From Sulfitobacter faviae (lineage in GTDB: Bacteria > Pseudomonadota > Alphaproteobacteria > Rhodobacterales > Rhodobacteraceae), in contig NZ_PGFQ01000001.1 of assembly GCF_029870955.1 (NCBI RefSeq), positions 496,001 to 560,000 on the forward strand: a DNA stretch of 64,000 bases. The letters are read 5' to 3'. Positions 16,794 through 25,677 of the stretch are shown in pieces; within the stretch, counting starts at the first letter, position 1; the number at the start of each line of letters is the position of its first letter. The position numbers were made by a program, and so were the translations under genes. The notes beneath the pieces were generated by a model. That model searched no databases and was not told the DNA's origin. It was given only the letters and a program-made list of their open reading frames with translations.

Positions 16794-18419
16794 TCAAGCG
16801 GTTTCCGGTTTGCGGATCAGCGCCTGACGGTCGATCTTGCCGGTGCCCGTCTTGGGCAGATGGGGCAGATAGTCGAAGAGACGCGGTGCCTTGTAAGGTG
16901 TCAGATGCGTCTTGATGTGATCGCGCAGCCGCTGTGACTGCGCCTCGTTGCCCGTGCCTCCCTGCACGAGGCTGACGATGGCGCGCAGCGCGGTGCGCTT
17001 GTCGTCCAGTTGCTCGGCCAAGACTGCGCATTCATTAACATCGGGGTGTTCGTTCAAGCAGCGCTCGACCTCGAGCGGCCAGACCCATTGACCGGAGACC
17101 TTAACCAGATCATCGGCGCGGCCTTGGAAATAATAGAAGCCGTCCTTCTCGACGAAGCGGTCACCGGTGTGTATCCAGTCGCCGCGCATGGTATCGCGAG
17201 TCTTGTCGGGCCGGTTCCAATAGGTCGGCGCGGAGGAATGGCCGCGCACAAACATGACGCCCTCCTCGCCCGGCTGGGCGGGCCTGCCCTCGGGCGTCTC
17301 AAGTCGGATTTCATAACCCGGTACCCGCGCGCCGGCAGCACCCAAACGGTGATCGTCGAGCCGGTTGCTGAGGTAGATATGGAGCATTTCGGTGGAGCCC
17401 AGCCCTTCGGTGGGGCCGTGGCCGACCTTGCCTTCCCACGCAGTATAGACGTCTTCCGACAGGATCTCTGCCGCCGACATCGACTGCCGCAGCGAGGTGA
17501 GGTCCCGGCTGTCGATATCAGGCGCACGGCACAGCGCGGTATAGAGCGTCGGCAGGCCGAAAAGCACCGTAGGCCGGTAGGTCTCGATGGCCTTCAACAC
17601 CGCCTCGGGGCGGGGCTGGTCTGGGACCAGCAGTGTGGTCGCACCGACGGCAAAGGGGAAGACTAGAGAGTTGCCGAAGCCATAGGCGAAATAGGCCTTA
17701 GGCACCGAATAACATATATCGTCTTGGCTCAACTTCAGCACATGCGCGCCGAAGCTGTCGTGGATATAGGCCGCGTCGTGATGCAGATGGACGATGCCCT
17801 TGGGCCGCCCGGTCGAGCCCGAGGAATACATCCAGAATGCCATGTCATCGGGGCCAGTGTCCGTGGCGTCGAGAACCGTGTCACTGCCATCGAGAAAGCT
17901 CTCCGCCTCAATCGACTTGGCAAGGTCGGCACTCCCATTGGCGATGACCAGCCTGTCCAATTCGGTGCCTGCCAGCGTCTCATCATTGAACACCTCGTCC
18001 AGTTGCGCCTCGACTAGCGCAATGCGCGCGCCGCTGTCCTTCAGGAAGTAATTCAGCACGTCAGGCTTGGTCTGGATGTTCAGAAGCACCGGAACTAGGC
18101 CCGCCCGGACCGCCCCGTAAAAGGCCGCCGGATAGATCGGTGTATCATCAAGAAAAAAGGCAATCCGTTCGCCGCGCGTCAGTCCCGCGCGGGTAAAAGC
18201 ATGCCCCCACCGCGCCGCCTCGGCAATCAATTCACGATAGCTGAGGCTGCCGTTCGGACCGGTCACGGCGGTCTTATCGGGGTTGCGCGCGAGGTTCTGC
18301 CACAGAATGTCCGAGCAGTTGCGATGCTGCGCTTTATCAAAACCGATCTCTTGCGCGCCCGCCGCATTCAGAGCGACCGGATCGGTGAGCGGGGTCTTGG
18401 GGTTCGATCCCTGTGACAT
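16794..18419 (-). CDS. Benzoate-CoA ligase family aryl-CoA synthetase
   Basis: A 541-residue adenylate-forming enzyme of the benzoate-CoA ligase family, making aryl-CoA from an aromatic acid, ATP and CoA. Seen: the P-loop-like 'YSSGSTGRPKGIVH' (about residue 200), 'GLGSTEMLHIYLSN' (A5, about 340), 'GDWIHTGDRF' (A7), 'GRADDLVKVSGQWVWPLEVE' (A8), and the catalytic Lys in 'PKTGTGKIDRQAL' near the end. A hydroxylase that acts on an aryl-CoA lies upstream, so salicylate or 3-hydroxybenzoate is the best guess. AAGGGAGG lies before the ATG. Confidence 0.93.
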   Translation of the reverse strand: MSQGSNPKTPLTDPVALNAAGAQEIGFDKAQHRNCSDILWQNLARNPDKTAVTGPNGSLSYRELIAEAARWGHAFTRAGLTRGERIAFFLDDTPIYPAAFYGAVRAGLVPVLLNIQTKPDVLNYFLKDSGARIALVEAQLDEVFNDETLAGTELDRLVIANGSADLAKSIEAESFLDGSDTVLDATDTGPDDMAFWMYSSGSTGRPKGIVHLHHDAAYIHDSFGAHVLKLSQDDICYSVPKAYFAYGFGNSLVFPFAVGATTLLVPDQPRPEAVLKAIETYRPTVLFGLPTLYTALCRAPDIDSRDLTSLRQSMSAAEILSEDVYTAWEGKVGHGPTEGLGSTEMLHIYLSNRLDDHRLGAAGARVPGYEIRLETPEGRPAQPGEEGVMFVRGHSSAPTYWNRPDKTRDTMRGDWIHTGDRFVEKDGFYYFQGRADDLVKVSGQWVWPLEVERCLNEHPDVNECAVLAEQLDDKRTALRAIVSLVQGGTGNEAQSQRLRDHIKTHLTPYKAPRLFDYLPHLPKTGTGKIDRQALIRKPETA

Positions 18420-18502
18420 GGTGTTTTCCTCCCTCGGCCGGAGCCCCAGGTGGGGACTGCGCAGGCCGTGATGTTCCTACGTTAAATGAAGGGGCCGAGC
18501 CG

Positions 18503-19645
18503 TTAGTCCGCCATGGTCCGTTTGGCGGCATAGTCCGCGGCGAATTGCGGCGCGATCTTGCGCAGCCGCTCTTCGGTCATTCGCCCGGACCGCATCAGGT
18601 AGTCGAAAGCAAAATCCATCGGGGCTAGCTGCATCTTCTGGCCGAAACTGTCGTACCATTCTGCCGAGGTATTGGCCGCATTGACGATCTTACGCGCGAT
18701 GGGCTGGCGGTGGTCTTGGTAACTGGCGAGCGCCGTTTCTAAGTCCGGTTCCGTCGCCAGGGCCTGCACCAAGGCAATGGCGTCTTCGAGCGCCAGCCGG
18801 GTTCCCGACCCGATCGAGAAATGCGCGGTATGCACTGCATCTCCCAACAAGGCATACTTCCCGGCAACCCAATTCTCGCACCAAAGCCGGGGGAACTGCC
18901 GCCACATCGACTTGTTGGTGATAAGCTTGGTACCCTTCAACACGTCCGAGAAAAGCGCGGCGCAGCGTTCGGCGCCTTCTTCCTCGGTCATCTCGCCGAA
19001 TCCAGCCTTACGATAGGTTGCTGCCTCGCATTCAACGATGAAAGTGCTGCGGTCGGGAGTGAAGCGGTAATGGTGGGCGTTCATCGGGCCGTGTTCAGTT
19101 TCGATGAAAGTCTGGGTCAGTGTGTCGAATGGGATTCGCGCGCCAAACCACGCGAAGTGATTGTCGAAATAGTCGATCTTTGGCCCGAAACTCTCCTCGA
19201 AGGCGCGCCGCACCAGCGAGTTCAGCCCATCAGCGCCGATAACAAGATCGGCCTCCAGTTCCTCCACTTCCGTAATTTGGGTATCGAAGCGGATGGGAAT
19301 GCCGAGGGCACGCGCCCGCTCAGTCAGGATCTGGATCAGGTTCAACCGGCCGATGGCAGTAAAGCCCACCCCATCCAAGGTCACCGAACCATCGGGCAGG
19401 TTCAACGTCATGTTTTGCCAGCGCTCCATATGCGGCGCCACTAGGTCATGGGTCTCGGGGTCATCGGCCTTGAGAAACTCTAGCGCCTGATCGGAAAAGA
19501 CCACGCCGAAGCCAAAGGTGGCACCTTCTGGGTTTTGCTCGGTAACCCGGATACGCAGCTGCGGCATCAAACGGCGCAGCAGGATCGCGGTGTAAAGGCC
19601 CGCGGGCCCAGCACCCAGAATCTCTACGGTGGAAAGCTTTGTCAT
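18503..19645 (-). CDS. FAD-dependent aryl-CoA hydroxylase (salicylyl-CoA 5-hydroxylase-like)
   Basis: A 380-residue group A flavin monooxygenase. The FAD-binding GxGxxG motif is at the start ('EILGAGPAGLYTAILL'), 'VIGADGLNSLVRRAF' is the DG motif (about residue 150), and 'GKYALLGDAVHTAHFSIGSG' is the GD motif (about 275). Such enzymes hydroxylate salicylyl-CoA at C5, or the 3-hydroxybenzoyl analogue at C6, giving gentisyl-CoA. GGGAGGACCT places the start at 19645, four codons after an upstream ATG. It is the first gene of the leftward operon, facing the thioesterase gene across an 87-bp promoter region. Confidence 0.9.
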   Translation of the reverse strand: MTKLSTVEILGAGPAGLYTAILLRRLMPQLRIRVTEQNPEGATFGFGVVFSDQALEFLKADDPETHDLVAPHMERWQNMTLNLPDGSVTLDGVGFTAIGRLNLIQILTERARALGIPIRFDTQITEVEELEADLVIGADGLNSLVRRAFEESFGPKIDYFDNHFAWFGARIPFDTLTQTFIETEHGPMNAHHYRFTPDRSTFIVECEAATYRKAGFGEMTEEEGAERCAALFSDVLKGTKLITNKSMWRQFPRLWCENWVAGKYALLGDAVHTAHFSIGSGTRLALEDAIALVQALATEPDLETALASYQDHRQPIARKIVNAANTSAEWYDSFGQKMQLAPMDFAFDYLMRSGRMTEERLRKIAPQFAADYAAKRTMAD

Positions 19646-19732
19646 AGGTCCTCCCAAATCTCCTCGACCTTTTTCGAGGATTACCGTACATTTTTAAATT
19701 ATACAATTGATTTCACAATAAGGAACAAACAG
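19646..19732 (+). promoter_or_regulatory. Divergent promoter region with inverted repeat
   Basis: This 87-bp gap drives the leftward aryl-CoA operon and the rightward thioesterase-IclR pair. It holds an inverted repeat TCCTCGA-N6-TCGAGGA (19661-19680), a candidate operator for the IclR protein, then an AT-rich stretch (TTTTTAAATTATAC) that may be a -10 region. Operator assignment is inferred from position. Confidence 0.55.
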
Positions 19733-20140
19733 ATGGCTGCGGCGCAAGACTTCGACATCACATTCGGCGACTGCGATCCTGCCGGAATTGTCTTTTATCC
19801 CAATGCATTTCGATGGATGGATGCAGGCTTTCACACCCTTCTTAGACCTGCCGGGGGCCACGCGACCCTTTGCCGAAATCTGCAAGCTGTGGGGCTGGGC
19901 TTGGTCGATGCCTCTGCTGAGTTCCGCCATCCGATGCGCGATGGGGATCGCCTCTCGTTGCGAATCACAATCACCGAATGGTCACACCGGACGTTCACTC
20001 TGAACTATGACGGCATTGTTGAGGGCAAGCGGGCTTTCCGAGGTCGCGAAGTGCGCTGCCTTTTCAGTCGGACCGAAAGCGGTATTGTGGCCGCTGACGT
20101 CGCGCCGCTGCGCGCGCTATTGGAGATTGAAAATGTCTGA
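19733..20140 (+). CDS. Acyl-CoA thioesterase (4-hydroxybenzoyl-CoA thioesterase family)
   Basis: A 135-residue hot-dog thioesterase. The N-terminal 'DITFGDCDPAGIVFYPNAF' holds the catalytic Asp of the 4-HBT family, and 'ASAEFRHPMRDGDRL' is the usual central strand. It likely releases gentisate from gentisyl-CoA, completing the route aromatic acid - aryl-CoA - gentisyl-CoA - gentisate. AAGGA precedes the ATG at 19733. It overlaps the IclR gene by 8 bp and is divergent from the hydroxylase gene. Confidence 0.9.
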   Translation: MAAAQDFDITFGDCDPAGIVFYPNAFRWMDAGFHTLLRPAGGHATLCRNLQAVGLGLVDASAEFRHPMRDGDRLSLRITITEWSHRTFTLNYDGIVEGKRAFRGREVRCLFSRTESGIVAADVAPLRALLEIENV

Positions 20141-20927
20141 CGAAACTGCACACGGTCAAGGATTAAAGTCCCTGGATACAGCCCTCAGAGTGCTGTCCTA
20201 TCTAGCTGATCAGGGTGGACCGCAGACGCTGTCCGACATTGGCCGAGGCTGCGGCATGCCGCCCAGCAAGGTGCATCGGTATCTTGCTTCTTTCGTAGGC
20301 GCGGGGCTGGTACAGCAACAGGGGCGTTCAGGGCAGTACGATCTTGGGCCAGGGGCGCTGCAGCTCGGTTTGGCGGCCCTGGCCCGGCACGACTTTGTCA
20401 ACACCGCCGCTGATGGGCTGGCCGGACTGTCCGCCGACACCGGCATGACTGTGCTACTGTCGGTCTGGGCCAATCAAGGGGCAACCGTGGTCCGGTGGGA
20501 GCGCGGCGCAGCCCCAACGGACACTTCGATGGGTCTGGGGACCACCCTGCCTCTGCTCACATCGGCCACGGGACGCGTATTTTTAGCATGGGGCCCTCCC
20601 CGCGCCATCGCTCCAGTGCGCGACACCCAGCTGCGTCGATTGATGCGACAGCCCAATCTGTTGCTCGATATAGAACCGTCGAGGTCTAGCGTTGCCGCAA
20701 TGGCAGAGCGTACCCGCGCGCGCGGTTTTGCGTCGGTAGAAGGCCGCTTCATCCCCGGCCTCGTTGCGGCTGCAGCACCCATCCTCGATTGGCAGAACGA
20801 AGCCCAAGCTTCTGTCACCCTTGTCGGTACCGACCCGGGCGCCATTGCCGAGGGTACCACGCAAACCGACTTTCTGCTGACCTACTGCGCGTCGAAATCC
20901 GCTGTCCGCGCGAATTCCCCAGCCTAG
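20133..20927 (+). CDS. IclR family transcriptional regulator
   Basis: A 264-residue IclR regulator. The winged helix-turn-helix is at residues 10-70 ('LSDIGRGCGMPPSKVHRYLA') and the effector-binding domain follows ('LLSVWANQGATVVRWERG', 'LPLLTSATGRVFLAW'). It starts inside the end of the thioesterase gene (8-bp overlap). It probably senses an intermediate of the gentisate route and controls the divergent promoter at 19646-19732. Confidence 0.92.
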   Translation: MSDETAHGQGLKSLDTALRVLSYLADQGGPQTLSDIGRGCGMPPSKVHRYLASFVGAGLVQQQGRSGQYDLGPGALQLGLAALARHDFVNTAADGLAGLSADTGMTVLLSVWANQGATVVRWERGAAPTDTSMGLGTTLPLLTSATGRVFLAWGPPRAIAPVRDTQLRRLMRQPNLLLDIEPSRSSVAAMAERTRARGFASVEGRFIPGLVAAAAPILDWQNEAQASVTLVGTDPGAIAEGTTQTDFLLTYCASKSAVRANSPA

Positions 20928-21049
20928 GATGGGATAGGTGCTGTTTACCCAACTTAATATTTTCCCAGCTTACCGAAATTGTGAAGCAGAAAGAAGACAC
21001 GAAGCTTGCTGCCCTTCCTGGATCGGCACCTCGCCTGCCTCGGCCCATC

Positions 21050-21605
21050 ATCGCCTTTTAACAAACATCATGCACAAGGCCAGCATCGAGCTGTAGCGCG
21101 CGATCAACGCATGAATTGGGGGTCAACGCCACACAGGCATGACCGGTCAGATCAGCTAAGGTGGACAGGCTCAGATCAATCCCCTCCGGTGCAATGCGCT
21201 CGGATTTCCGGTTCAACGGTTGATGTTGTCCATACTTGTCGAAGGCGATCATCGCGATCAGTTGCGGCTCTGCCCAGCCGCGCGGAATGACGTGGAACGG
21301 AAGCCGGCGGTTGGCTGATCTTCTCGCAAGCTCGGCAGGTGAACTTCTAACGGACCGTCTGGATCACCTTCCACTGGAGTGGGATGACCTCCAGTGTCTC
21401 CGAAATATCCCCGCCCATTTTGATGATCCGGTCTGAACCACAGCAGGTGCAGCTGGTTGGGACCTCTACCACCACACGCTCGCGCGGTAGATGGGCGGGA
21501 AAGGGTTTGCGCACGGGCTTGCGTCGTGTAAAGGCACGCTCGGTGCTGGCCTTGTCCGCAGCCTGTTCAGCTGCCAGCGCCTCCTCGGTTGCGGCCGCCC
21601 TTTAC
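21050..21605 (-). pseudogene. IS66-family transposase (TnpC) remnant
   Basis: On the minus strand broken frames read IS66 TnpC-like sequence: 'PFPAHLPRERVVVEVPTSC' with a CTCCGS zinc-binding motif, 'GGDISETLEVIPLQWKVI', 'KFTCRACEKISQPPA', and later 'STLADL'. A TAG stop interrupts it at 21347-21349, frames shift afterwards, and both ends are missing (a stop lies upstream; the DDE domain is gone). It is an inactive IS fossil beyond the right end of the gentisate block. Confidence 0.75.
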
Positions 21606-21928
21606 GGCACCTGACCAACGGCGGCGACGGCCGGTATCAGAGACAGACAGAACTTGAATACGGGGGTGTCTTCGTGTGCGTCCATAAGGACACTCGATAA
21701 ACGACCTCACGGCCCAACAGTCAGACGGCCCTCGACGGAGGTTTAATTTTTTTCGGAGCCAAGCCGAAGAACCTTAAGAACCATTATAAAGCCAGTTTGC
21801 TATGTAAAGCATCCCGCCAGAATCTTGGATCGAGGGTTTTCCCACTGATCGTTTAACAATTAATTTAGCCTCGATTGCATTATTAAACGACCACGCACCA
21901 CCCCGCCTCCAGGGTGGCGCAGCACCAA
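21606..21928 (+). other. 323 bp without a gene
   Basis: I see no coding potential. The second half is AT-rich and separates the IS66 remnant from the stop codon of the DUF927 gene. Confidence 0.5.
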
Positions 21929-24407
21929 TCAGGGCAGAAGGTCTGGCTGCAACGCGTAGACTCTCGTCTGCGAAGGGTAGTCAGGAAGCTGCACCTTTTT
22001 CTGAAGGTGACGCCCATCACCCGGAAGCAGCGCTCCTGAGGCTTTGGCGATCTTGACCATCAGACTCGGCGCATGGTCGCCACATACTTCACGGTTCCAG
22101 GCTTCGGGCAGGACATAGTAGAGCCAAGCGCCATCCGGCTGCTGTACGCGATATCCGCAGCGATCCCGGACCACGAAATCCTCGCTTTTCTGACCGACCT
22201 TATTTGGATCCTTGCGGATGATCCGCTCGAAACGAGCCGCGCCATGAGCCTCAAAGAAATACTTGAGATCCCGGAGAGCATTCAGTTCGTCTTCGGACTT
22301 TCCTCCTCCACGGTGGGACTTCCAGCCCTCAAAGCAGGCCGTGGTCGCCTTGAGAATGCTGCTGCTCTGCATTGGCAAGATCCCAAGCTCTGCGGCAAGA
22401 ATGCCTGCCGCACCGGCTAGCGCAAAACGCTCGGCTACACGCCGCACCTGCGGATCGTCAGCGACGTTGGTTAAGCTGGGTACGATTTCTTCACGAAGAG
22501 CCCGAGCTCGCCCAATCAGATGATCCTGATCGTTGACGAGCTCGGCCACGAATGCGCGTCCGGCATGGCCGTAATGTGTCTTTGCGATCGAAGACATCCT
22601 ATCCGCCAATTCTCCGGGATGGGCAAAGGGGCGTAGGTCTCAAAGCTTACGCCCGGCTCAATCTCAATGGGAATATCCACCATGCGCACTGCAAGACCTC
22701 CGGTCATCCGTGTCTTGCCGCGCCCCTTGTCGATCTGGTGTGCCGAAGTATTTTCGCCCGAAGACACGACCAGGGCTTTCCATTGCACAGTACCCGCGCC
22801 GGTGCCATCCTTTTTGGCCCGAGCCTTGCCGTGGCCGTTGGCAAGCATGTAGTAGAGCTCGGCCGCCATTTCGGGGCGACGAGCGTCAACTCGTCGAGCG
22901 GAAGCAAGATGTCGTTGTGATCGGCGATCAGTGCCTCCGCTCCGTTATCAGTCATCCGCCAGTTGCGCACGAACCCATCATTCCCGCCTCCGCCCCAGAC
23001 AGAACCCGCGATGGTAAGCAATGTGGTCTTCCCCCGGGAGGATTGGCCCCAAAAATGGAAACCGCCACCGGACATATTGAGGGGCCGCAGCAGCGGTGCG
23101 GCAAATGCGACACAGAGGGCAAAAGCGACCCGGCTGTTCGGCTCCGCGAGGCGCGCAAGCTCGTGCCACTTTTCGATACTGCCGGCAGAGGTAAGATAGT
23201 GCGACCGCCCACCAAGATCGAGAACGACATTCCGGCTTTCAGCTTCAGATACGATCATGCCGTCGGGATGCGCAAACGCCTTGTCAGTCCAGCCCACACG
23301 CCTTGTCACTTCGATGATCTTGCTCATCTGTGCATAGCCGATGTATTCAGCTAAGGCCCGACGACCGGCCAACTGCTGCGGCACGACGAAGCCAGCCTCG
23401 GCCAAGAGTTCGCGCATTTCTCGTCCGTCTCCCGCAAGCAAGGAAGCGGGAATGCTGAGCGTGTCCCAGTCACCAGCCGGCGTGCGGAATGCGACGAGGT
23501 ATCCCCACCCTCCACGTGTGCCTGCCGCTCGGGTGCGGCCAAGCACCACAAGCGGTGACCCTGCATAGACCTTCACTGGCTCTCCATAACGATCAAATTC
23601 GGTCTTGATGATCCCGACTTCAGTGAGTTCGAAAACCTCCGGCAGCTCCGCGACAAAAGAGAACCGGTCCCAGATTTCGTGATAAACGGGATTATCCGGG
23701 AGGTTCGGCCTGATACTCAGGTCCCTGACCGCCGTGGGTCGCTCGAGCCGAGCAGCAAACTGCGGTTCGCTCAAACCGGCATCAATGGCGTCGGCAATGT
23801 CATAGCCCGTGACATCGATGGCACTCATGTCTTCTGCCAACTTTGCGATATCCAGCACCCGGATACGGGCATCAATCCCGGTCAGAATGCGTGCAAGCTC
23901 CTCCGTGGCCTTGGTCCCGGCATTATCATTGTCCGGAAGGATGAACACATCCCGTCCGGCCAGCGGTGTGAAATCGGTTTTGGCCAGCGCGTTAGAGCCA
24001 CCCATCCAAGTCACGCTGGAGAAGCCGCGGAAATTGGCGGTGGCATCGGCACACTTCTCACCTTCGGAGATCAGGACTGGCAAATCAGGGTTTGCCAGCA
24101 GATCCGCAAGGCGATAGAGCGGACGGTCTTCAGGCAGCCCCTTACAAACCCAGCTCATCTGCCCCGCGCCGTTGCGCCAGACCGTGGCAGGCCGGAGGAT
24201 CTTTCCTGCATCGGTCTGATAGCGCGCGATCAGACACGCGAGAGTCGCATCTGCATTGCGGTACTCGTAGACGGCGACTGGCAATTCGCCCTGCCAGCGC
24301 AAGTCCGGCTGCGGAAATGGGAAGGGAATGCTGCGGACATGCGTCATATCGTCGGAGATGGCGCTTGCCGGCAGTGGGCGCAGGCTAGGAGGAGAAATTG
24401 CGTTCAT
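21929..24407 (-). pseudogene. DUF927-domain primase-helicase, two frameshifts
   Basis: Repaired length is about 826 residues. The first third carries a Toprim-like core ('PVLISEGEKCADATANF', 'DVFILPDNDNAGTKATEEL'), then a DUF927 helicase domain ('WGYLVAFRTPAGDWDTLSIP', 'YLTSAGSIEKWHELA') with a Walker A ('GQSSRGKTTLL', about residue 490) and 'LPLDELTLVAP' as Walker B. Such proteins occur on plasmids, phages and integrative elements and act in element replication. Breaks are near 22880 (GCCCC for GCCCCC) and 22605 (AATTGG for AATTTGG), both one-base run losses. It overlaps the upstream small primase gene by 4 bp. Confidence 0.85.
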
Positions 24408-24763
24408 GCGTTCACCCCCAAGATATCGGCCAGTTCACGTGCGGCCTCGATCTGGCTTTTGCAATGCAGGTAGGCGTAGAAGGAGATGATGTCGCCACCG
24501 GCATCATCAGTTGCGAAATCCGCCCAAGCACCGGTCCTGACATTGATGCCGAAAGACCCGATGGACTTGTCCACCCGGGTGGGATTCAAGGCCATCAGGT
24601 TACTGCCGCTCATACGCGTGTGGGGCAACCAGCGCTCGGCCAGAGACCTGATCTGTGAATGGGCGGCACTTTTGACTTCAGCAAAGATATCGCACTTGTG
24701 CGGTTTGGGCTTGGGCTTGGGCTTGGGCTTGGGGCGGTGTACGCCGATTTCGGAAGGATGCAT
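24404..24763 (-). CDS. Primase N-terminal-like protein with Lys-Pro repeats
   Basis: A 119-residue protein beginning MHPSEIGVHR, then five Lys-Pro pairs, then 'SLAERWLPHTRMSGSNLMAL', 'GSFGINVRTGAWADF' and 'GGDIISFYAYLHC'. This resembles the DNA-binding N-terminal part of element primases, which is normally encoded beside or fused to Toprim/DUF927 proteins. The ATG at 24763 follows GGAG by seven bases. The stop overlaps the DUF927 start. A truncated second copy is at 45546-45796. The Lys-Pro run comes from an expandable 6-base repeat. Confidence 0.75.
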   Translation of the reverse strand: MHPSEIGVHRPKPKPKPKPKPHKCDIFAEVKSAAHSQIRSLAERWLPHTRMSGSNLMALNPTRVDKSIGSFGINVRTGAWADFATDDAGGDIISFYAYLHCKSQIEAARELADILGVNA

Positions 24764-25325
24764 CCAGGCACTCCATTTTATGCGACGTTCTTGTCGCCGA
24801 GATTGAGTTATGAGACAGTGCCAGAAGAGACCTGCGGGGCGGGCGAAAGCGTGGAAACTGGTGCCCGTCCTGCACCCTGACTTTTGTCTTTGTCGTGAAG
24901 ACAATATTAGAGATAACGACGAAATTTTCTATCCCGCCGCCATCTGGTTTATGTGGATAAACTTTCTGCCCGCAGAGAATTTAACTACAACACATTGATA
25001 TTGTTAAATTATTTTTCAGGACCCCATTCAAGCCGACCGTTGGTTCCGGTGAATGAAAATCCCACATTTCCCACAACTCCCACCGGAAAGACCGGGTGAT
25101 AAGCCTCGTGAAGGCTTCAACCTGTAGAGCAAAAGACAGCGGCTATCCCGGCTAAATGTGGGAATGTGGGAAGCGATCCGTGCAGAACGTGCCGCTCGCG
25201 ATCCTAGCAATCCCCCGGTCAATGCATTTTTCGAGTGAAGTTTCGGTTGGGCAGTTGCCATGAAGGAAGCGTGCATCAAAGCGGATCGGAGGTCGCGAGA
25301 TGGACGCAGCGCCGGAATCCGTCCG
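24505..25325 (+). repeat. Large direct repeat, left copy
   Basis: This stretch matches 45545-46278 plus 47112-47185 in the same orientation, at roughly 85-90 percent identity by eye. It covers most of the primase-like gene, its upstream region with TTATGTGGATAAACT, the segment GGAAAGACCGGGTGATAAGC, and the tail GCAGTTGCCATGAA. The non-coding part (24764-25325) has no gene; clustered GTGGGAATGTGGGA and its reverse form suggest a regulatory or origin-like region. Confidence 0.8.
24705..24734 (-). repeat. Hexanucleotide tandem repeat (coding Lys-Pro)
   Basis: Four perfect TTGGGC units and one imperfect unit on the plus strand encode alternating Lys and Pro in the primase-like protein. The sister copy near 45,760 has only one such unit, so the tract has changed length since the copies diverged. 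Confidence 0.85.
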
Positions 25326-25393
25326 ACGTGACATCCTGAAACCCGAGTCCAGACGGATGTCCAACTCCACGCTTCGCTAGTGTTTCCGCGACC

Positions 25394-25437
25394 ATGCACT
25401 AACATTCAGACTGGACTACCCAATGGGGGTACACCAC
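25394..25437 (+). mobile_element. Terminal remnant of an IS3-family element
   Basis: CATGCACTAACATTCAGACT and the following CCCAATGGGGG closely match the sequence just after the IS3 transposase fragment at 45313-45513. Only this end of the element remains here. The next 240 bases, up to the CoA-transferase stop, hold no gene that I can see. Confidence 0.7.
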
Positions 25438-25677
25438 CAGACAGATGTTTCTCTGGAGATACCATTAGTGGCTGCCCTTGCCTATGTATCATGGCTGGGC
25501 AGTAGGTCAGAACTACTGGACGATCATTCCATATCAGCGGCGCCGAGCCATTGAGCGTTGCTCGCGAATGCTGCATGAAGCAGTTTTCGAATCGCAATTT
25601 TCGTTTTTGCCACGCGGCCTTCAATCCGCAAGTTTCTGGCGTGCTACAGTAAGCTACACTGTGCTAGCTACCCTAAT

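Noticed and set aside
24700..24740. Short tandem repeat as CRISPR or iteron array
   Set aside because: The unit is only six bases with no spacers and lies within a coding frame.
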